A DNA stretch of 64,000 nt, taken from positions 35,425,600-35,489,599 of the forward strand of contig OZ020593.1 of the NCBI GenBank assembly GCA_963971535.1, written 5' to 3'. The DNA comes from Notolepis coatsorum. Its lineage: Eukaryota > Chordata > Actinopteri > Aulopiformes > Paralepididae. Below, piece by piece: positions 1 through 12,120 of this stretch. The notes beneath the pieces were generated by a model. The model was not told where the DNA came from. It was given only the letters and a program-made list of their open reading frames with translations, and did not search any database. How positions within the stretch are numbered: the stretch's first letter is position 1; each line of letters starts with the position of its first letter. The position numbers and the translations under genes were made by a program.

Positions 1-2000
1 TGTGTATGGAGAAAATAATGATTTGTAAATTGAATTCTGTTCTGTTCTCTTTTGTTTATGTAAATATGCTACCTGAGGGTGCATTTCCACTGTGTTATAT
101 GCTTGATTGAATATGTTTGCATTGGTTCATAGTAAAAATAACACATTTTCTCAATCCGATTTCGTGTTTTGTGTTGTACATTGTGCAGTATACAGTATAT
201 ACAGTATTATACAATATGAAAACTAACTGTCAGGTCATATATGTGAGGCTGTGCTGAAAAAAAGGATACCAAACATACCATGGTAAAACATTTTAAAATG
301 GGAATTATACAATTTAAATCAAAATGAGCTAAAACATTGAAAATATCCCACAATTCCAAAGGTCTTTACTCTTGGCTACATTTGAAAAAGAAACACAACA
401 TTAATACGGTCTTTATTTATCGATTTATGATCAAAACAGCAGGGTCCCCCAATTGGCAAGCTGTTAGCTCTGAAAGAGATGGCAAATATGCTCGACTGTA
501 CAGTATGGTTGATGGATGATGGACATGCTTTCCTTTTACAGGTAAACATCTCCTGATAGACCAGAGGGTTTACAACTACCAGGCACTGTTGTGCACGAAG
601 GATCATTGACATTGAGACTTTGAGACTTTGCCATCGCAGCAGCAGGGTTCGGGATCCTCGGTTGGCCCATTGAGAGCCTGTGGACCAGGTGGTGGACATT
701 GTGAAGGCATGCGTGGCTCTGCACAGCTACCTCGTATCCACTGATGTGGCAAACGGCACGGTACATCACCCCCAAACCTCCGGGACGGTACCTCGGCAGA
801 AGGAGATCACCGGCCTGGCGAGTGGAGGGGAATAATCCGGTCAACCTGGGGAGGCAGCCTGGCGCCAGAGCACCATGCCCCGCAACTGCGACAAGGAATG
901 TCCTGAAGGAGTTCTTTGAAACACCTGTGGGACGTGTTCCTTGGCAAGATGATGTAGTTGGCTGTGGTCAATGGTCTGTAAAAAAGCTATTGTTGGCGAA
1001 CATTTGCTTTCATAGACTTGAATATATATATTTATTTTTCATGTGATCCCTAGGACATCCCATTATTCATATCCTAGGAATGTGTCCTCTGCTTGGTTTC
1101 CCTATAAGTAGACGCTATCAAATACTGTGTTTCTGTACCATAATTTTGTATGTAGTCAATACATGTTTTTGATTGTATGCTTATCTTTCATCAAACAAGC
1201 TTTATTTTTTAAATGCTGTGTATGTGGCTATTTGTGTACATGTGACATATTTTCAGAGGTTCCATTACTCATTACTGAACAGCATGCACACTGCATGGCT
1301 CTATTAGCCATCATATTTAATACATGACGAGCACACTTGTGTTAAAGACTATGGATGATGGAGCTGTGCCGTGTGTGGGCTATTTGTTTAGTCTTTGGAC
1401 CGTCCACTCTGTTCAGCACCTGCTAGTTATAAACACCATATTGTTTTATAGGGCCTGTTGCACATGAACTGAGAACACTATAAAATAAAGCTCATTTGAG
1501 TATTAAAAATATATTGTGGAGCCACAAAATAAACTCTCCCATTCACTGCACAAAAAACATGAACATGAGCGTATTGTGTTAGTTGTCAATGGTTTCCATA
1601 CCTTTGTAGAAATACATTAATGGCATATTACCGTACTTCAGTAAAAATCCAGTCAAAGTTCAACTCAGTATCTATAGTAATTGCAGGCTTCACATTAACA
1701 GGTGAGGTAAATAGTCTGCTTCGCACACTGCAAGCCAATAATCTTTAATACAACAATACAACAGTGATGTTTTTGGCAAAGAGCAAGCGTGCTTGAAACG
1801 TCACTCTGGTGTATTAAGGATTATGGATGATGGAGCCATGCAGTGTGTGGGACTGGGGAGGTAACTGTGGCTCACACACTGCAGGAAGAGGTGTTTGCTG
1901 AGCTTCGTAGTGAAAAGCCACGATTTCAAGAGAAAATAGTGCAGTCAAAGTCAAATGTGTCAATGTAATTTATTGACAGTAATCATTTCTAGATTCAAGA
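1..2000. other. AT-rich non-coding DNA, no gene seen
   Basis: No open frame here resembles a protein family. A motif containing TATGGATGATGGAGC followed by a GTGTGTGGG run occurs near 1350 and again near 1823, so part of 1326-1385 is an imperfect direct repeat of 1795-1860. The segment around 600-640 carries TTGAGACTTTGAGACTTTG, which recurs near 42,325. The rest is unclassified. Confidence 0.5.
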
Positions 2001-2004
2001 TTCA

Positions 2005-3005
2005 AGAGGTTTATTCATCACATACATACACAAGACATATAGTGAAATGAAGGTGGCCATGCCCGCTTCGATCCTATCTACACTACTATACAATATACAG
2101 TTTTTTAAAGTGACCTTTTCTTATGTGTTTAAAGTGACCTGTGGTGTGTTTGTGTGTGAGAGAGTGCAGAATGTGTAGTGTGTGTGTTCATGTGTGCTTG
2201 TGTGTGGAGAGATCAGTGTTCAATGTTCTGATGGCCTGGGGGAAGAGTCTCTGTTCTTGCTGCATGTATGCAGAGGTGCTTGCCTGACAGCAGCAGCTTG
2301 AACAGGCTATTGTTGGGGTGGTGAGGGTCCTTCATTATTCTGCAGGCTCTGGATTTGCACCTCCTATTGTATAATTCCTGCAGGGGTGGTAGTGTAATAC
2401 CCGTAGCACGCTCTGCTGAGTGCACCACTCTCTGTAGAGCCTTCCTGTGCAGTGCAGTTTCCAAACCAGGCAGTGATGTTCCCAGTCAGGATGCTCTCTA
2501 CAGCCCCGGAATAGAAGGAGTGGAGTATCTTCCCCGATACTCTATACTTCCTTAATTGTCTCAGGTGATAGAGGCGCTTTGCCTTTTTTACCACAGTGTC
2601 TGTGTGTGTTGTCCATGTCAGGTCCTCTGTGATGTGGACTCCCAGGTACTTAAAACTGCTCACCCTGTCCACGGTAGCCCCATTAATCCACAGTGGCGTG
2701 TGTGTCCCCTGCTGTGTTCTCCTAAAATCCACAATCAGCTACTTGGTCTTACCAATGTTCAGGAGTAGGCTGTTATCCCGGCACCAGAGTGCCAGGACAT
2801 CAACCAGGCCTTCTCGTCGTAGTCAGAGATCAGACCCACCACCACCGTGTCGTCCACAAACTTCACTATGGAGTTGGAGCTGAACCTAACCACACGGTCA
2901 TGTGTGTACAGCGAATACAGCAGGGGGCTGAGAACACAGCCCTGGGGGGACCCGATGCTCAGGGTGATTGAGTTGGAGGTATGTCCACCCACCCTGACAG
3001 GCACA
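2005..3005 (-). mobile_element. LINE fragment (L2/CR1-type), RT palm to 3' tail, frameshifted
   Basis: Read on the minus strand, the right part encodes reverse transcriptase motif B ([19 protein letters not shown]) and motif C with VDD in place of the usual ADD (KFVDDTVVVG). After a frameshift near 2770 it continues with VDFRR, SFKYLGVHITEDLTW and LTGNITAWFGN, a second frameshift follows, and then the C-terminal PQAIRTLN-like end. The 3' tail at about 2000 is a TTGAATC repeat (TTCAAGATTCAAGA on the plus strand). The endonuclease and RT fingers are missing, so this is a 5'-truncated dead copy. It is clearly related to the + strand copy at 27.5-29.1 kb, which has a TTGAAAC tail. Confidence 0.85.
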
Positions 3006-3077
3006 CAGCATGCAATTAGTAAACGTAAAATTAGTAGCAACAATAATATAATTTCACGGCACACAGCATGCAATTAA
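3000..3077. repeat. 19-bp direct repeat at the LINE 5' boundary
   Basis: GGCACACAGCATGCAATTA occurs at about 3000-3018 and again at about 3059-3077, separated by AT-rich DNA. It lies exactly where the LINE protein similarity stops, so it may mark a local duplication or insertion footprint at the truncation point. Confidence 0.6.
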
Positions 3078-3269
3078 ACTCTACTACGGAACACTGTCAA
3101 GTTGTATTATTATTTCTTTTTTAAGTCTGCCCTATTCCAAACAGCTTCAAAGCTCAAATAAAATAGTCTGCGAGAACTCACACATCAGTCAAACTCATCG
3201 GGTTTGTTCTGCTCCTTTTGCTGTTTCAAGACTTGTCATTCATGCAAATGGTGGTCTGGTGTTCGTTAG

Positions 3270-3590
3270 CATCACTTGATGTTGGCTGCGAGGGCTCTGG
3301 CTCGACGTCATGCACTGTTCAAACGCCACCTGCTTGTCAGATTTTATACTGCCATCATTCAAAGCATACTCACCTCATCAATCTGGTACGGTTATGCACA
3401 AAAACACTCCATTCACAAACTTCAGCGCATCATCGACAAGGCCTCTAAAATTATAGGTTGTGACCTTCCCTCCCTGGACTCCATCTTCACCTCCCGCACA
3501 ACCACCCGTGCCAGAACAATTGCAAAGGACCCCTCACACCCTGTTTCAGCCCCTGCCCTCAGGTAGGCGCATCGAGTCCATCCTTGCTTT
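3270..3590 (+). mobile_element. LINE C-terminal fragment
   Basis: The plus strand encodes FYTAIIQSILTSSIWYGYAQ, then KLQRIIDKASKIIGCDLPSL and RTIAKDPSHP. This is the conserved region after the RT in L2/CR1-type LINEs; the 27.5-kb copy has IIKDSSHP at the matching place. A frameshift near 3545 follows, with LPSGR in another frame. It has no N-terminal part and no 3' UTR. The surrounding 3078-3269 and 3591-3949 hold nothing recognisable. Confidence 0.75.
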
Positions 3591-3949
3591 GTGCAACACA
3601 ATGGTTGCTATGAGTTAAAAACATAATTTGGTGTCTTATTACTTTGATTATTCATGGCATGTATTGTATCTGCTTCTGTTTTTCAAGATATACTGATGAG
3701 AGCCAAGTTGATACTAGATGCATTTGCTTGGGACTTATATTTTTAAGAGCAGGAGCACTATCACATGCCATAAATAATCAACGCACCTGAGTAGTATTGA
3801 CCGTTAACTGCAGTCTACTATGTTCCGATAATCTATCTATGGACCGAAAAGTTTTTCTATGTACTGTACAGTATTTAATCATGACTGTATATTGTCAGGG
3901 ACTGACTAACCTTTTCTTTCAACATATCCACTTTACAGTAGCAACAAAG

Positions 3950-5080
3950 TAATCTGCTAAATGATTTGCCACATCATCTGGTTTTGTATGTGCCCATCAA
4001 CATTAGATGGAAGAGCTGAGACCAATGTTAAAAGCAGTTCTTGTATAACCTCCCCTGTATTGTTTGAAGAAATTCAATACAATCTCTGAATGCATTCTCG
4101 TAAAATAAAGCCTTCTTGTTTCGATTTAATTTAAGTGCATAATTACGGAGCTTTTTTATAGTTGTGCCAATCTGAATCCAATTTTCAATTTGATGCAACA
4201 GCTTTTGCCTTGTTTCTTTCCGTAAAAGCCTTGCTTAGCTCATCATCAACCCAGGGGGCTGGACGTGCCTTCATAGTCATTTCCCTCTCTGGAAATGCTC
4301 CATCACCCTTAAGAAAACATTCCAATTATCCTCCAGACACAACAAATCCCAAGGAACCGCTGCTAAATCCTTCTGGAATTCACATAAGTTAAGAAGTTAA
4401 CAACAATCTAGTCTCTTGGGAACTAGTTTTAGTTATCGTCACAATAATGTCATCTGTCTAACCCACATGAAATATCCTTCAGAACACTGCATTGGTAAAC
4501 TGCTAACAATCTAATCAATACATGTCTCAATGTTCTCATTGTTTCTGGAGGAAAATCTCATCACAGGTCTTAGTTACAGGTCTCAGCAAACCTTGACAAT
4601 TTGATTCTATTTATATTATTTGTATCACTCCAATTAATATTGACATCACCCTATGATATTATCTTCTGTTGCTTTATCTATGCTGCTTCACACATCTTCC
4701 AGATAGGACATGTTTGATTTGGGAGGTCTGTAAACACATCTAATAAGCATTGGTAATTCGTATGGCAACTGTATTCATATCAATATTAATTCTACTTCAC
4801 CGACACAAAGGTTCTCTCTTTTGAAGGCAAATATGATTTTGAATATATAAAGCCACTACTCTGTCCATACCTGTTCTTATCCCTTCTTATCATATTGAAT
4901 CCCTCAAGGTGAATCATTAATCATCCAAATGCGTTTCAGTTATGGCTAAAATATGCACATTATTAATAATTAAATAATTAAATAAATAATTAAATAATTA
5001 AATCAGAAGGATCATGCATTCGTGCTAAATGCAATCCTTGACAAATCAATTTCCTACTTGGCTTTGACATATTACAGAAA
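3950..5080 (-). mobile_element. Degenerate LINE: endonuclease and pre-RT region
   Basis: On the minus strand, read from about 5060 downward, a broken frame shows GLHLARMHD, then VHILAITETHLDD, which matches the apurinic-type endonuclease motif of non-LTR elements (ITET). Then follow a YGQSSGF-like segment, FTDLPNQT, and DVNINW- and ETC-like pieces. Further along, near 4240-4290, RPAPWVDDELSKAF and, near 4130-4190, KLRNYALKLNRNKKALFYEN match the linker before the RT. Many stops and frameshifts are present. The RT itself is absent. It may belong to the family of the 3' ends at 42.5 and 61.6 kb, but there is no overlap to test this. Confidence 0.65.
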
Positions 5081-5169
5081 ACAAAAACCCACCAGACCAA
5101 TAGAGATCTAAAATAACCATGGAGTAAATGGTTGTTTATGTACACATTGTCAACACTCAATGAGGTACG

Positions 5170-5905
5170 GACATTTTTATCTCCGGTGCTCCTTCAGGAC
5201 TGGATACAGAATTTTCCTTCTTGCATTTATCTCAGGATTTACCTGTAGAATAATTTGTCAGGGGCGCCTGCTCTGTCGAAGCTTTTAAATCCTTTGCTAA
5301 AGAGCCATCTTTTCCCTCTCTCCTTCAACCTACCCTGATCTCACCTGGTCGAGGACAGACCCTTAGTTGAATCTGTCTAGTTCAGTTAGGATGTCTGTTA
5401 TTTGCTCGGGAGATTTTCTAACCTCTGTCCCTGTCTCTCTGAGTGGATATATCGATATACAGATTCCAGTGACTGTTCTACCTCGTACTGGACATGAGCA
5501 CCACTGGCCCCATGGATCAGCTTCATACCGTATTCTGTCCGACCTACAATGTCAAACCATGCTACTCTACCTCAACCTGTTCTGGGCAAATGGCCCTGAG
5601 CCATCGTCTTGTATCTCATCCTGTATACTAGCGCTTGTAGTTGTTCTTAGTTCTATTTGCTACTTTCATTTAATAATTTTCTTATAAACTTTGATTCTAT
5701 TGCTACTATGTATGCATATATATATATGTTTACATGTATCTATTGCTCCTATGTCTGCCCACTGCAAACACAGGAACTCTCTAAAGGCATTTAGCCTTTA
5801 TCTTATTTTCATACCAGCGCTCGTTTCTGTATGCTTTTTATTTTGGTGTTGTTGTTCTTAGCTCTATTCTATTTACATTTTCAAAAATGTTCTTATGTAC
5901 CTGTT
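5170..5905 (+). mobile_element. LINE 3' terminal region (dispersed family shared with 41.8-42.5 kb)
   Basis: The left part encodes a short SVEAFKS motif, typical of LINE C-termini. The remainder is a non-coding 3' UTR that recurs at 41,805-42,470. Shared landmarks are a CATCTTGTAT..CATCCTGTATA..AGCGCT stretch, TTCTTAGTTCTATTT, TATTGCTACTATGTATGCA followed by (TA)n, TTATTGCTCC.ATGTCTGCC, and CTTATTTTCATACCAGCGCT. Open frames over this stretch are short and not coding. Confidence 0.55.
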
Positions 5906-6200
5906 AGGATTCACACGTTTAGACAGCATGGTGGTGTGTAGAACCCAGATGCAGACGAGCAGAGGATAGACAGGAGGCGGAATGCGTTGGTTGCTCTTTC
6001 ACAATAACGTGCACTTTATTGTGACACACGGAGCATAATACGAAAAGAAACACTTTGAAATAGGGAAAAGAAAAGAGAGACCGTAGTCCCCAAAAACGAG
6101 ATAAGCACAACACTAATTTAAAGACAGGCGAGACAACTCAGTCTTTGATTTGATTTTATTAGGAGGAAATTGATCATTAATTCCAAAGGATCTATTCCCT
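5906..6200. other. Unclassified dispersed-repeat-like sequence
   Basis: The stretch has the look of a transposon end (GTGCACTTTATTGTGACACA; a cluster of purine runs) but I cannot find both termini or a target duplication. It directly abuts the 26-bp minisatellite. Confidence 0.3.
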
Positions 6201-6202
6201 TG

Positions 6203-7626
6203 GCACTCAACACGTCATGTCAGCTCCTCCCATCTGTACTCTCCCTTGGTTTCTCAATTCATGTCAGCTCCTCCCACTCATACTCTCCCTCGGCTCCTCC
6301 CACCCGTACTCTCCCTCGGCTCCTCCCACCCGTACTCTCCCATGGCTCCTCCCACCTGTACTCTCACTTGGCTCCTCCCACCCCGTACTCTCCCTTGGCT
6401 CTCAACACGTCATGTCAGCTCCTCCCATCTGTACTCTCCCTTGGTTTCTCAATTCATGTCAGCTCCTCCCACTCATACTCTGCATTGGCTCCTCCCACTC
6501 ATACTCTCCCTCGGCTCCTCCCACCCGTACTCTCCCTCGGCTCCTCCCACCCGTACTCTCCCTTGGCTCCTCCCACCTGTACTCTCACTTGGCTCCTCCC
6601 ACCCCGTACTCTCCCTTGGCTCTCAACACGTCATGTCAGCTCCTCCCATCTGTACTCTCCCTTGGTTTCTCAATTCATCATGTCAGCTCCTCCCACTCAT
6701 ACTCTCCCTCGGCTCCTCCCACTCATACTCTGCCTCGGCTCCTCCCACCATACTTTCCCTTGGCTCCTCCCACTCGTACTCTCCCTTTGCTCCTCCCACC
6801 CATACTCTCCCTTGGCTCCTTCCACCTGTACTCTCCCTCGGCTCCTCCCACTCGTACTCTCCCTCGGGTCCTCCCACTCGTAATCTCCCTCGGCTCCTCC
6901 AACCCCTACTCTGCCTCGGCTCCTCCCACTCATACTCGCCCTTGGCTCCTACCACCCGTACTCTCCCTCGGCTCCTCCCACCCGTACTCTGCCTCGGCTC
7001 CTCCCACTCATACTCGCCCCTCGGCTCCTACCACCCGTACTCTCCCTCGGCTCCTCCCACCCGTACTCTCCCTCGGCTCCTCCCACTCGTACTCTCCCTT
7101 GGGTCCTCCCACTCGTACTTTCCCTCGGCTCCTCCCACTTATACTCTCCCTCGGCTCCTCCCACCCGTACTCTCCCTCGGCTCCTCCCACTCGTACTTTC
7201 CCTCGGCTCCTCCCACCCGTACTCTCCCTCGGCTCCTCCCACTCGTACTCTCCCTTGGCTCCTCCCACCCGTACTTTCCCTCGGCTCCTCCCACTCGTAA
7301 TCTCCCTCAGCTCCTCCCACCCGTACTTTCTCTCGGCTCCTACCACTTGTACTCTCCCTCGGCTCCTCCCACTCGTACTTTCCCTCGGCTCCTCCCACCC
7401 ATACTTTCCCTCTGCTCCTCCCACCCGTACTCTCCCTCGGCTCCTACCACTCGTACTCTCCCTCGGCTCCTCCCACTCGGAATCTCCCTCAGCTCCTCCC
7501 ACCCGTACTTTCCCTCGGCTCCTCCCACCCGTACTTTCCCTCGGCTCCTCCCACCCGTACTTTCCCTCGGCTCCTCCCACTCGTAATCTCCATCAGCTCC
7601 TCCCACTTGTACTCTCCCTCGGCTGT
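6203..7626. repeat. 26-bp minisatellite with higher-order structure, about 54 copies
   Basis: The unit is close to CTCCTCCCACCCGTACTCTC plus CCTCGG (26 bp). Because 26 is not divisible by three, every third unit returns to frame, so all frames stay open for hundreds of codons. These reading frames are not genes. In the left 480 bp a variant block with CAACACGTCATGTCAG and GGTTTCTCAATTCATGTCAG recurs at 6208, 6403 and 6624. The spacings of 195 and 221 bp differ by exactly one unit. The right part is a homogenised simple array with T/C variants. Confidence 0.95.
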
Positions 7627-8007
7627 CTGTCCCACTAGTCTTTCAGGAGGAGGCCTCCCACTAGTTTTTCAGGAGCAGGCCTCCCACGCTCATGCATTGC
7701 AGCTCATCAGCGAGGTCCCACGAGTGCAGCTGACAGAGCATCATGGACAGACTCAGAAGGAATACCCACCGCCATTAGCGTCTCCCCCTCTTCCGCGGGG
7801 GCCACCTGATCCGCTACTTGTCATCTGTCTAAATCCCAAATTTAGCCTCATCGCCCCGGCTATTCACCTTTGTCATTGTTTCTACACACGGTTGCCTGGC
7901 CGAGGAAAACCCTCACCCCCGCTACACTGGATGAGATCTTGTCACGGGTAATGGTGGCCGGGAGAGGAGCCAAGTTTCAGCCCCTGTCGGAGTTCTTACT
8001 GCTGTTA
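7627..8007. other. Flank of the minisatellite, no gene seen
   Basis: Two copies of a short motif (CCCACTAGT.TTTCAGGAG.AGGCCTCCCA) lie at 7630-7690. The rest is unclassified. Confidence 0.4.
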
Positions 8008-8134
8008 AAGAGAGCCCTGGCAGCTGGGAGAGAGAGAAAGAGAGAGAGAGCCCTGACAGCTGGGAAAGAGAGAAAGAGAGAGAGAGAGCCCTGACAGCTG
8101 GGAGAGAGAGAGAGAGAGAGCGAGAGAGCGAGAT

Positions 8135-8216
<82 letters not shown>
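8008..8216. repeat. 36-39 bp repeats running into a (GA)n microsatellite
   Basis: GAGAGCCCTG(G/A)CAGCTGGGA recurs at 8014, 8050 and 8089, each followed by purine tract. After the third copy the sequence becomes almost pure GA to 8216. The sequence suggests the (GA)n grew from the purine part of the longer unit. Confidence 0.9.
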
Positions 8217-8219
<3 letters not shown>

Positions 8220-9261
8220 TTAAAACCTGTGTCCTCGTTCCCTGCTGTTGGAGGGAGATGTTTTCATTGACAGGAGACACAGAGTGATTTCTGCCAGCCC
8301 CTTCTCATCTTCTCAGCAAATTGATTCATCCACGTTCGACTGTGAATCAAATGTGGTTGAGCGGCTGCTGGAGGCGACACATTGATAAAGTGACTGGACA
8401 TTTTTAAAGCAGTCAGAGATAGGGGTTGATTGTTATGTGAACTCATTGAATCTGGCGACTGGATAACACTTAACACACGGGGTACGCGTTGTCTTTGAAT
8501 TGCGGCCTATGTCGTGCATGGGAGGAACGTTTTCGCTCTGTGAAATAGGCTAAAAGAATAGCAAGCTGCAAATACAGCGAGACAGTTGATTCTGGGCGGC
8601 AGATGGGAGTACGGGTGTTAAAGGGCTCTGCTGCGACGCGGATTGTCGCTAAGCTTGAAGGCTGACACGCTAACTTTGAAACTCACTCTCACAGAATGCG
8701 TCTTCAAAGAACGACAGAAGTTCTACACCGGTAGAGCATCAGCATCACATCTGGCATAATGGGGTTTGTTTGATGTGCAAATTTGGACTGGAATTAATTA
8801 TAGGAGAGTGGAGCAGTTGAACAAATTCACCTTTGTTGGCCACATTGATCACAAGAACCACAATACACATTTTCAGAGTCTTTAATCAAACACTTGCTCA
8901 ATAGGCGTATAATGGCATTTAACAATGACCTTGAAAAGAGCACTTTACTCCCATTCGTTGGAACGCATCTACTGTATACCCTCCAGCTTGGAGGGAAATT
9001 AATGTATTATTAAATTTAAATTGACTTTACTTTAAAAATACCATAATCTGATCTGATCCGTGTACTTTGATCTCAGGCTTTTCGTGATCCACACACTGGT
9101 GCGCAGCAGCCAGTATGGTTTGCTTTTAATTATTCTCTTTATTGCTCCCCGCTGGTTCAAAAGGTACATTTGGAATGCTAATGTAGCCCACTTGTAAAAG
9201 TGTCTGTCTGTCAAGAGAGCTTCCAGACATACTGGAGATGAACATAGCATCGTTGTTCACT
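8217..9261. other. Unclassified, probably single-copy non-coding DNA
   Basis: No reading frame longer than about 70 codons and no repeat match inside the window. I see nothing that supports a gene. Confidence 0.4.
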
Positions 9262-9487
9262 GTTTTATTCAAAGCGCTTTACAATTTATGCCTGACATTC
9301 ACTCGCACATTCACACACTTACGGTGGAGGCAACCGCGTGAGGTGCTGACCTGCTCATCGGGAGAAGTTAGGGGTTAGGTGTCTCGCTCAAGGACACTTT
9401 GACGCGCTGCAGGGAGGAGCCGGAACCCTCTGAAACGGGAACCTTCTGATTACCAGACGACCGCTCTACCTCCTGAGCCACTGTCAG
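9262..9487 (-). mobile_element. tRNA-derived SINE, copy 1
   Basis: On the minus strand it starts GTGGCTCAGGAGGTAGAGCG (tRNA A-box region), with TCGTCTGGTAATCAGAAGGT next. It has the body motif CCTTGAGCGAGACACCTAAC and ends TAAAGCGCTTTGAATAAAAC. Copies 2 (15,585 +) and 3 (41,560 -) have the same layout. The B box is mutated here. Transcription by RNA polymerase III is the known mechanism for this class. Confidence 0.85.
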
Positions 9488-9730
9488 AACCCAGGCTACA
9501 AATACAAATAGGGGATATACCTGTAACTTTGTGGCCTGCTAGTAATTGATTATTATAATTCAAAGTTCTATTTCACAAACTACAACAAAGGTTCATGAGC
9601 CTCCGATACATGCCCAAAAAAGAAAACATTGAAGTTTATCAAATATTCATATTCAAATTTCATATTGAGAAATACTGATATTGAAATATAAAATTGCAAC
9701 ACACACTTAGCTCTATATTATAGTTATTAT
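9488..9730. other. AT-rich spacer
   Basis: No feature recognised. TATTATAGTTATTATTAG just before 9731 is echoed by TTATATTATAGTTATTATA near 12,340, on the other side of the composite repeat. Confidence 0.35.
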
Positions 9731-9773
9731 TAGTGTGGGTGACCTGGCTTTAGCCAGGTCACTTGCCACACTA
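9731..9773. repeat. 43-nt perfect-arm hairpin
   Basis: Nineteen base pairs of stem (8 outer, 11 inner) with an asymmetric bulge and a two-base loop. In duplex DNA it could extrude as a cruciform, and in RNA it would be a stable stem. Confidence 0.85.
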
Positions 9774-10589
9774 TTAGAATCTATACTATTCTTTATTCTT
9801 TCTTTATTCCGCCGATTTTGCCAACAAAACTCCTCCCAGAGCGTTCGCGCCCCATACACGTGAAAGGTATCAAAACGACCGGCTTGCTCCAACTTGAGTG
9901 TCTATTACTTTTCGGAAAGTTTCACCGCACCGTTTGGCTACGAATCGACTTTAAACAGGAACGTTTCGGTCCCATTGGGAATGAATGGCAAGTTAGAGTG
10001 GAGGAGGTGAAATAATATTTTTTCCACCACCTTGGGTAAATTGCGACAGTGATCTCAATTTTGGACGTCGAAAAAAAAAAAACATCAAAACGATGACACG
10101 GCTGTCGCCTCGCTCACAAAAGAAAAATTTATGGAATTGGACATTTCTATCTCAACTGATGACCATTTGTTTGAAAGTTATCCTCCCCATAGACAGCAAT
10201 GGCTAGCCACTCTAAGAAAAGGCTGATTTTATTGCTTTTCCCCCCTTGTGTTCTGATCGTCACCGGGGCCACAATTGTCGACGGAATGCCACAATATCGC
10301 ACACAACCCTTCACATAACCCTTGAAGTGCTCATCTGAAAGTCACAACGCTTCATCTCTTATCGTTTGCTTTTAATCATCGTGAGAATGAAGTCATGCGT
10401 CTGCCCTCATTGAAATACATTCAAAGTGAAAGTGCATAGTCAGTCGTGATTGCATCAGCCTAATTAGTGGTAACAGGTGTGTGGCTCATGGCTCAAAGGA
10501 ATCAACTCAGTACAGCTGACCTGCCAATGACCTCTCATGGAGTTAACCCTTCATTGCCCCTCTGTGTAGCAGTACTGAATTGATTGACA

Positions 10590-11135
10590 GCGCCCTCTGT
10601 CTTGCGGGCTGTGTCATTGTACTCGGTAGGGATATCCTCTTTCATCCTTAGACCACGCCCCCTTAGGCCACACCCCCTTAGTGTATCTCTTGAACCGTTT
10701 GTGGTAGAGACTTGCGGGTTGTGCCATTGGACTCGGTAGGGATATCCTCTTTCATTGGTCGATGTTGACCACTCCCCCGAGCCTTAGACCACGCCCCCTT
10801 AGGCCACACCCCCTTGGTGTATCTCTTGAACCGTTTGTCGTAGAGACTTGCGGGTTGTGCCATTGGACTCGGTAGGAATATCCTCTTTCATTGGTCGATG
10901 TTGACCACTCCCCCGATCCTTAGACCACACCCCCTTAGGCCACACCCCTTTAGTGTATCTCTTGAACCGTTTGTCGTAGAGACTTGCGGGTTGTGCCATT
11001 GTACTCGGTAGGGATATCCTCTTTCATTGGTCGATGTTGACCACTCCCCCGATCCTTAGACCACGCCCCCTTAGGGCACACCCCCTTAGTGTATCTCTTG
11101 AACCGTTTGTCGTAGAGACTTGCGGGTTGTGCCAT
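10590..11135. repeat. 136-bp tandem repeat, four copies
   Basis: GTGTATCTCTTGAACCGTTT starts at 10,681, 10,817, 10,953 and 11,089, giving an exact 136-bp period. Each unit also has GGGATATCCTCTTTCATTGG and TTAGACCACGCCCCCTTAGG. The first unit is incomplete: it lacks the ATTGGTCGATGTTGACC part. Minus-strand open frames across it are a repeat artefact. Confidence 0.95.
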
Positions 11136-12120
11136 TGTACTAAGTACAATAGTGTGTGTAATAGTGTGCTAGTGTAATAGTGTGTAATAGTGTGCTAGTG
11201 TAATAGTGTGTAATAGTGTAATAGTGTGTAATAGTGTGTAATAGTGTAATAGTGTGTAATAGTGTAATAGTGTAATAGTGTGTAATAGTGTAATAGTGTG
11301 TAATAGGGTAATAGTGTAATAGTATAATAGTGTAATAGTGTAATAGTGTAATAGTGTGTAATAGTGTAATAGTGTGTAATAGTGTAATAGTGTGTAATAG
11401 TGTGTAATAGTGTAATAGTGTGTGCTAGTGTAATAGTGTGTAATAGTGTAATAGTGTAATAGTGTGTAATAGTGTAATAGTGTGTAATAGTGTAATAGTG
11501 TAATAGTGTGTAATAGTGTAATAGTGTAATAGTGTGTAATAGTGTAATAGTGTGTAATAGTATAATAGTGTAATAGTGTGTAGTGTAATAGTGTGTAATA
11601 GTGTAATAGTGTGTAATAGTGTAATAGTGTAATAGTCTAATAGTGTGTAATAGTGTAATAGTGTAATAGTGTAATAGTGTGTAATAGTGTAATAGTGTGT
11701 AATAGTGTAATATTGTGTAATAGTGTGTAATAGTGTAATATTATAATAGTGTAATAGTGTGTAATAGTGTAATAGTGTAATAGTGTGTAATAGAGTGTAA
11801 TCGAGTGTAATAGTGTGTAATAGAGTGTAATAGTGTAATAGTGTGTAATAGAGTGTAATAGTGTGTAATAGTGTAATAGTGTAATAGTGTGTAATAGTGT
11901 AATAGTGTAATAGTGTGTAATAGTGTAATAGTGTGTAATAGTGTAATAGTGTAATAGTGTGTAATAGTGTAATAGTATAATAGTGTAATAGTGTGTAATA
12001 GTGTAATAGTGTAATAGTGTGTAATAGTGTAATAGTGTAATAGTGTGTAATAGTGTAATAGTGTAATAGTGTGTAATAGTGTAATAGTGTGTAATAGTGT
12101 GTAATAGTGTAATAGTGTGC
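11136..12120. repeat. (TAATAGTG)/(TAATAGTGTG) array, about 1 kb
   Basis: The array mixes 8-bp TAATAGTG and 10-bp TAATAGTGTG units in irregular order, with rare TAGAGTG, TATAATAG and GTGCTAG variants. It starts within one 136-bp unit (after GTGCCATTGTAC) and ends at the start of the fifth 136-bp copy, so it expanded inside the longer tandem repeat. Minus-strand frames reading LLHYYT repeats are not genes. Confidence 0.95.

Noticed and set aside
6217-7638. Frames of 473 and 446 codons on plus and several on minus
   Set aside because: They lie wholly in a 26-bp minisatellite; period length keeps all frames open. Composition is pure repeat, with no domain.
9262-9487. A stand-alone tRNA pseudogene
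   Set aside because: Three copies share a long non-tRNA body and LINE-like 3' tail, so it is a SINE.
10678-11135. Repeated arginine/lysine-rich minus-strand frames with MAQPASLYDKRFKRYT
   Set aside because: The frame is a by-product of the 136-bp tandem repeat and its copies run out of phase; no known domain.
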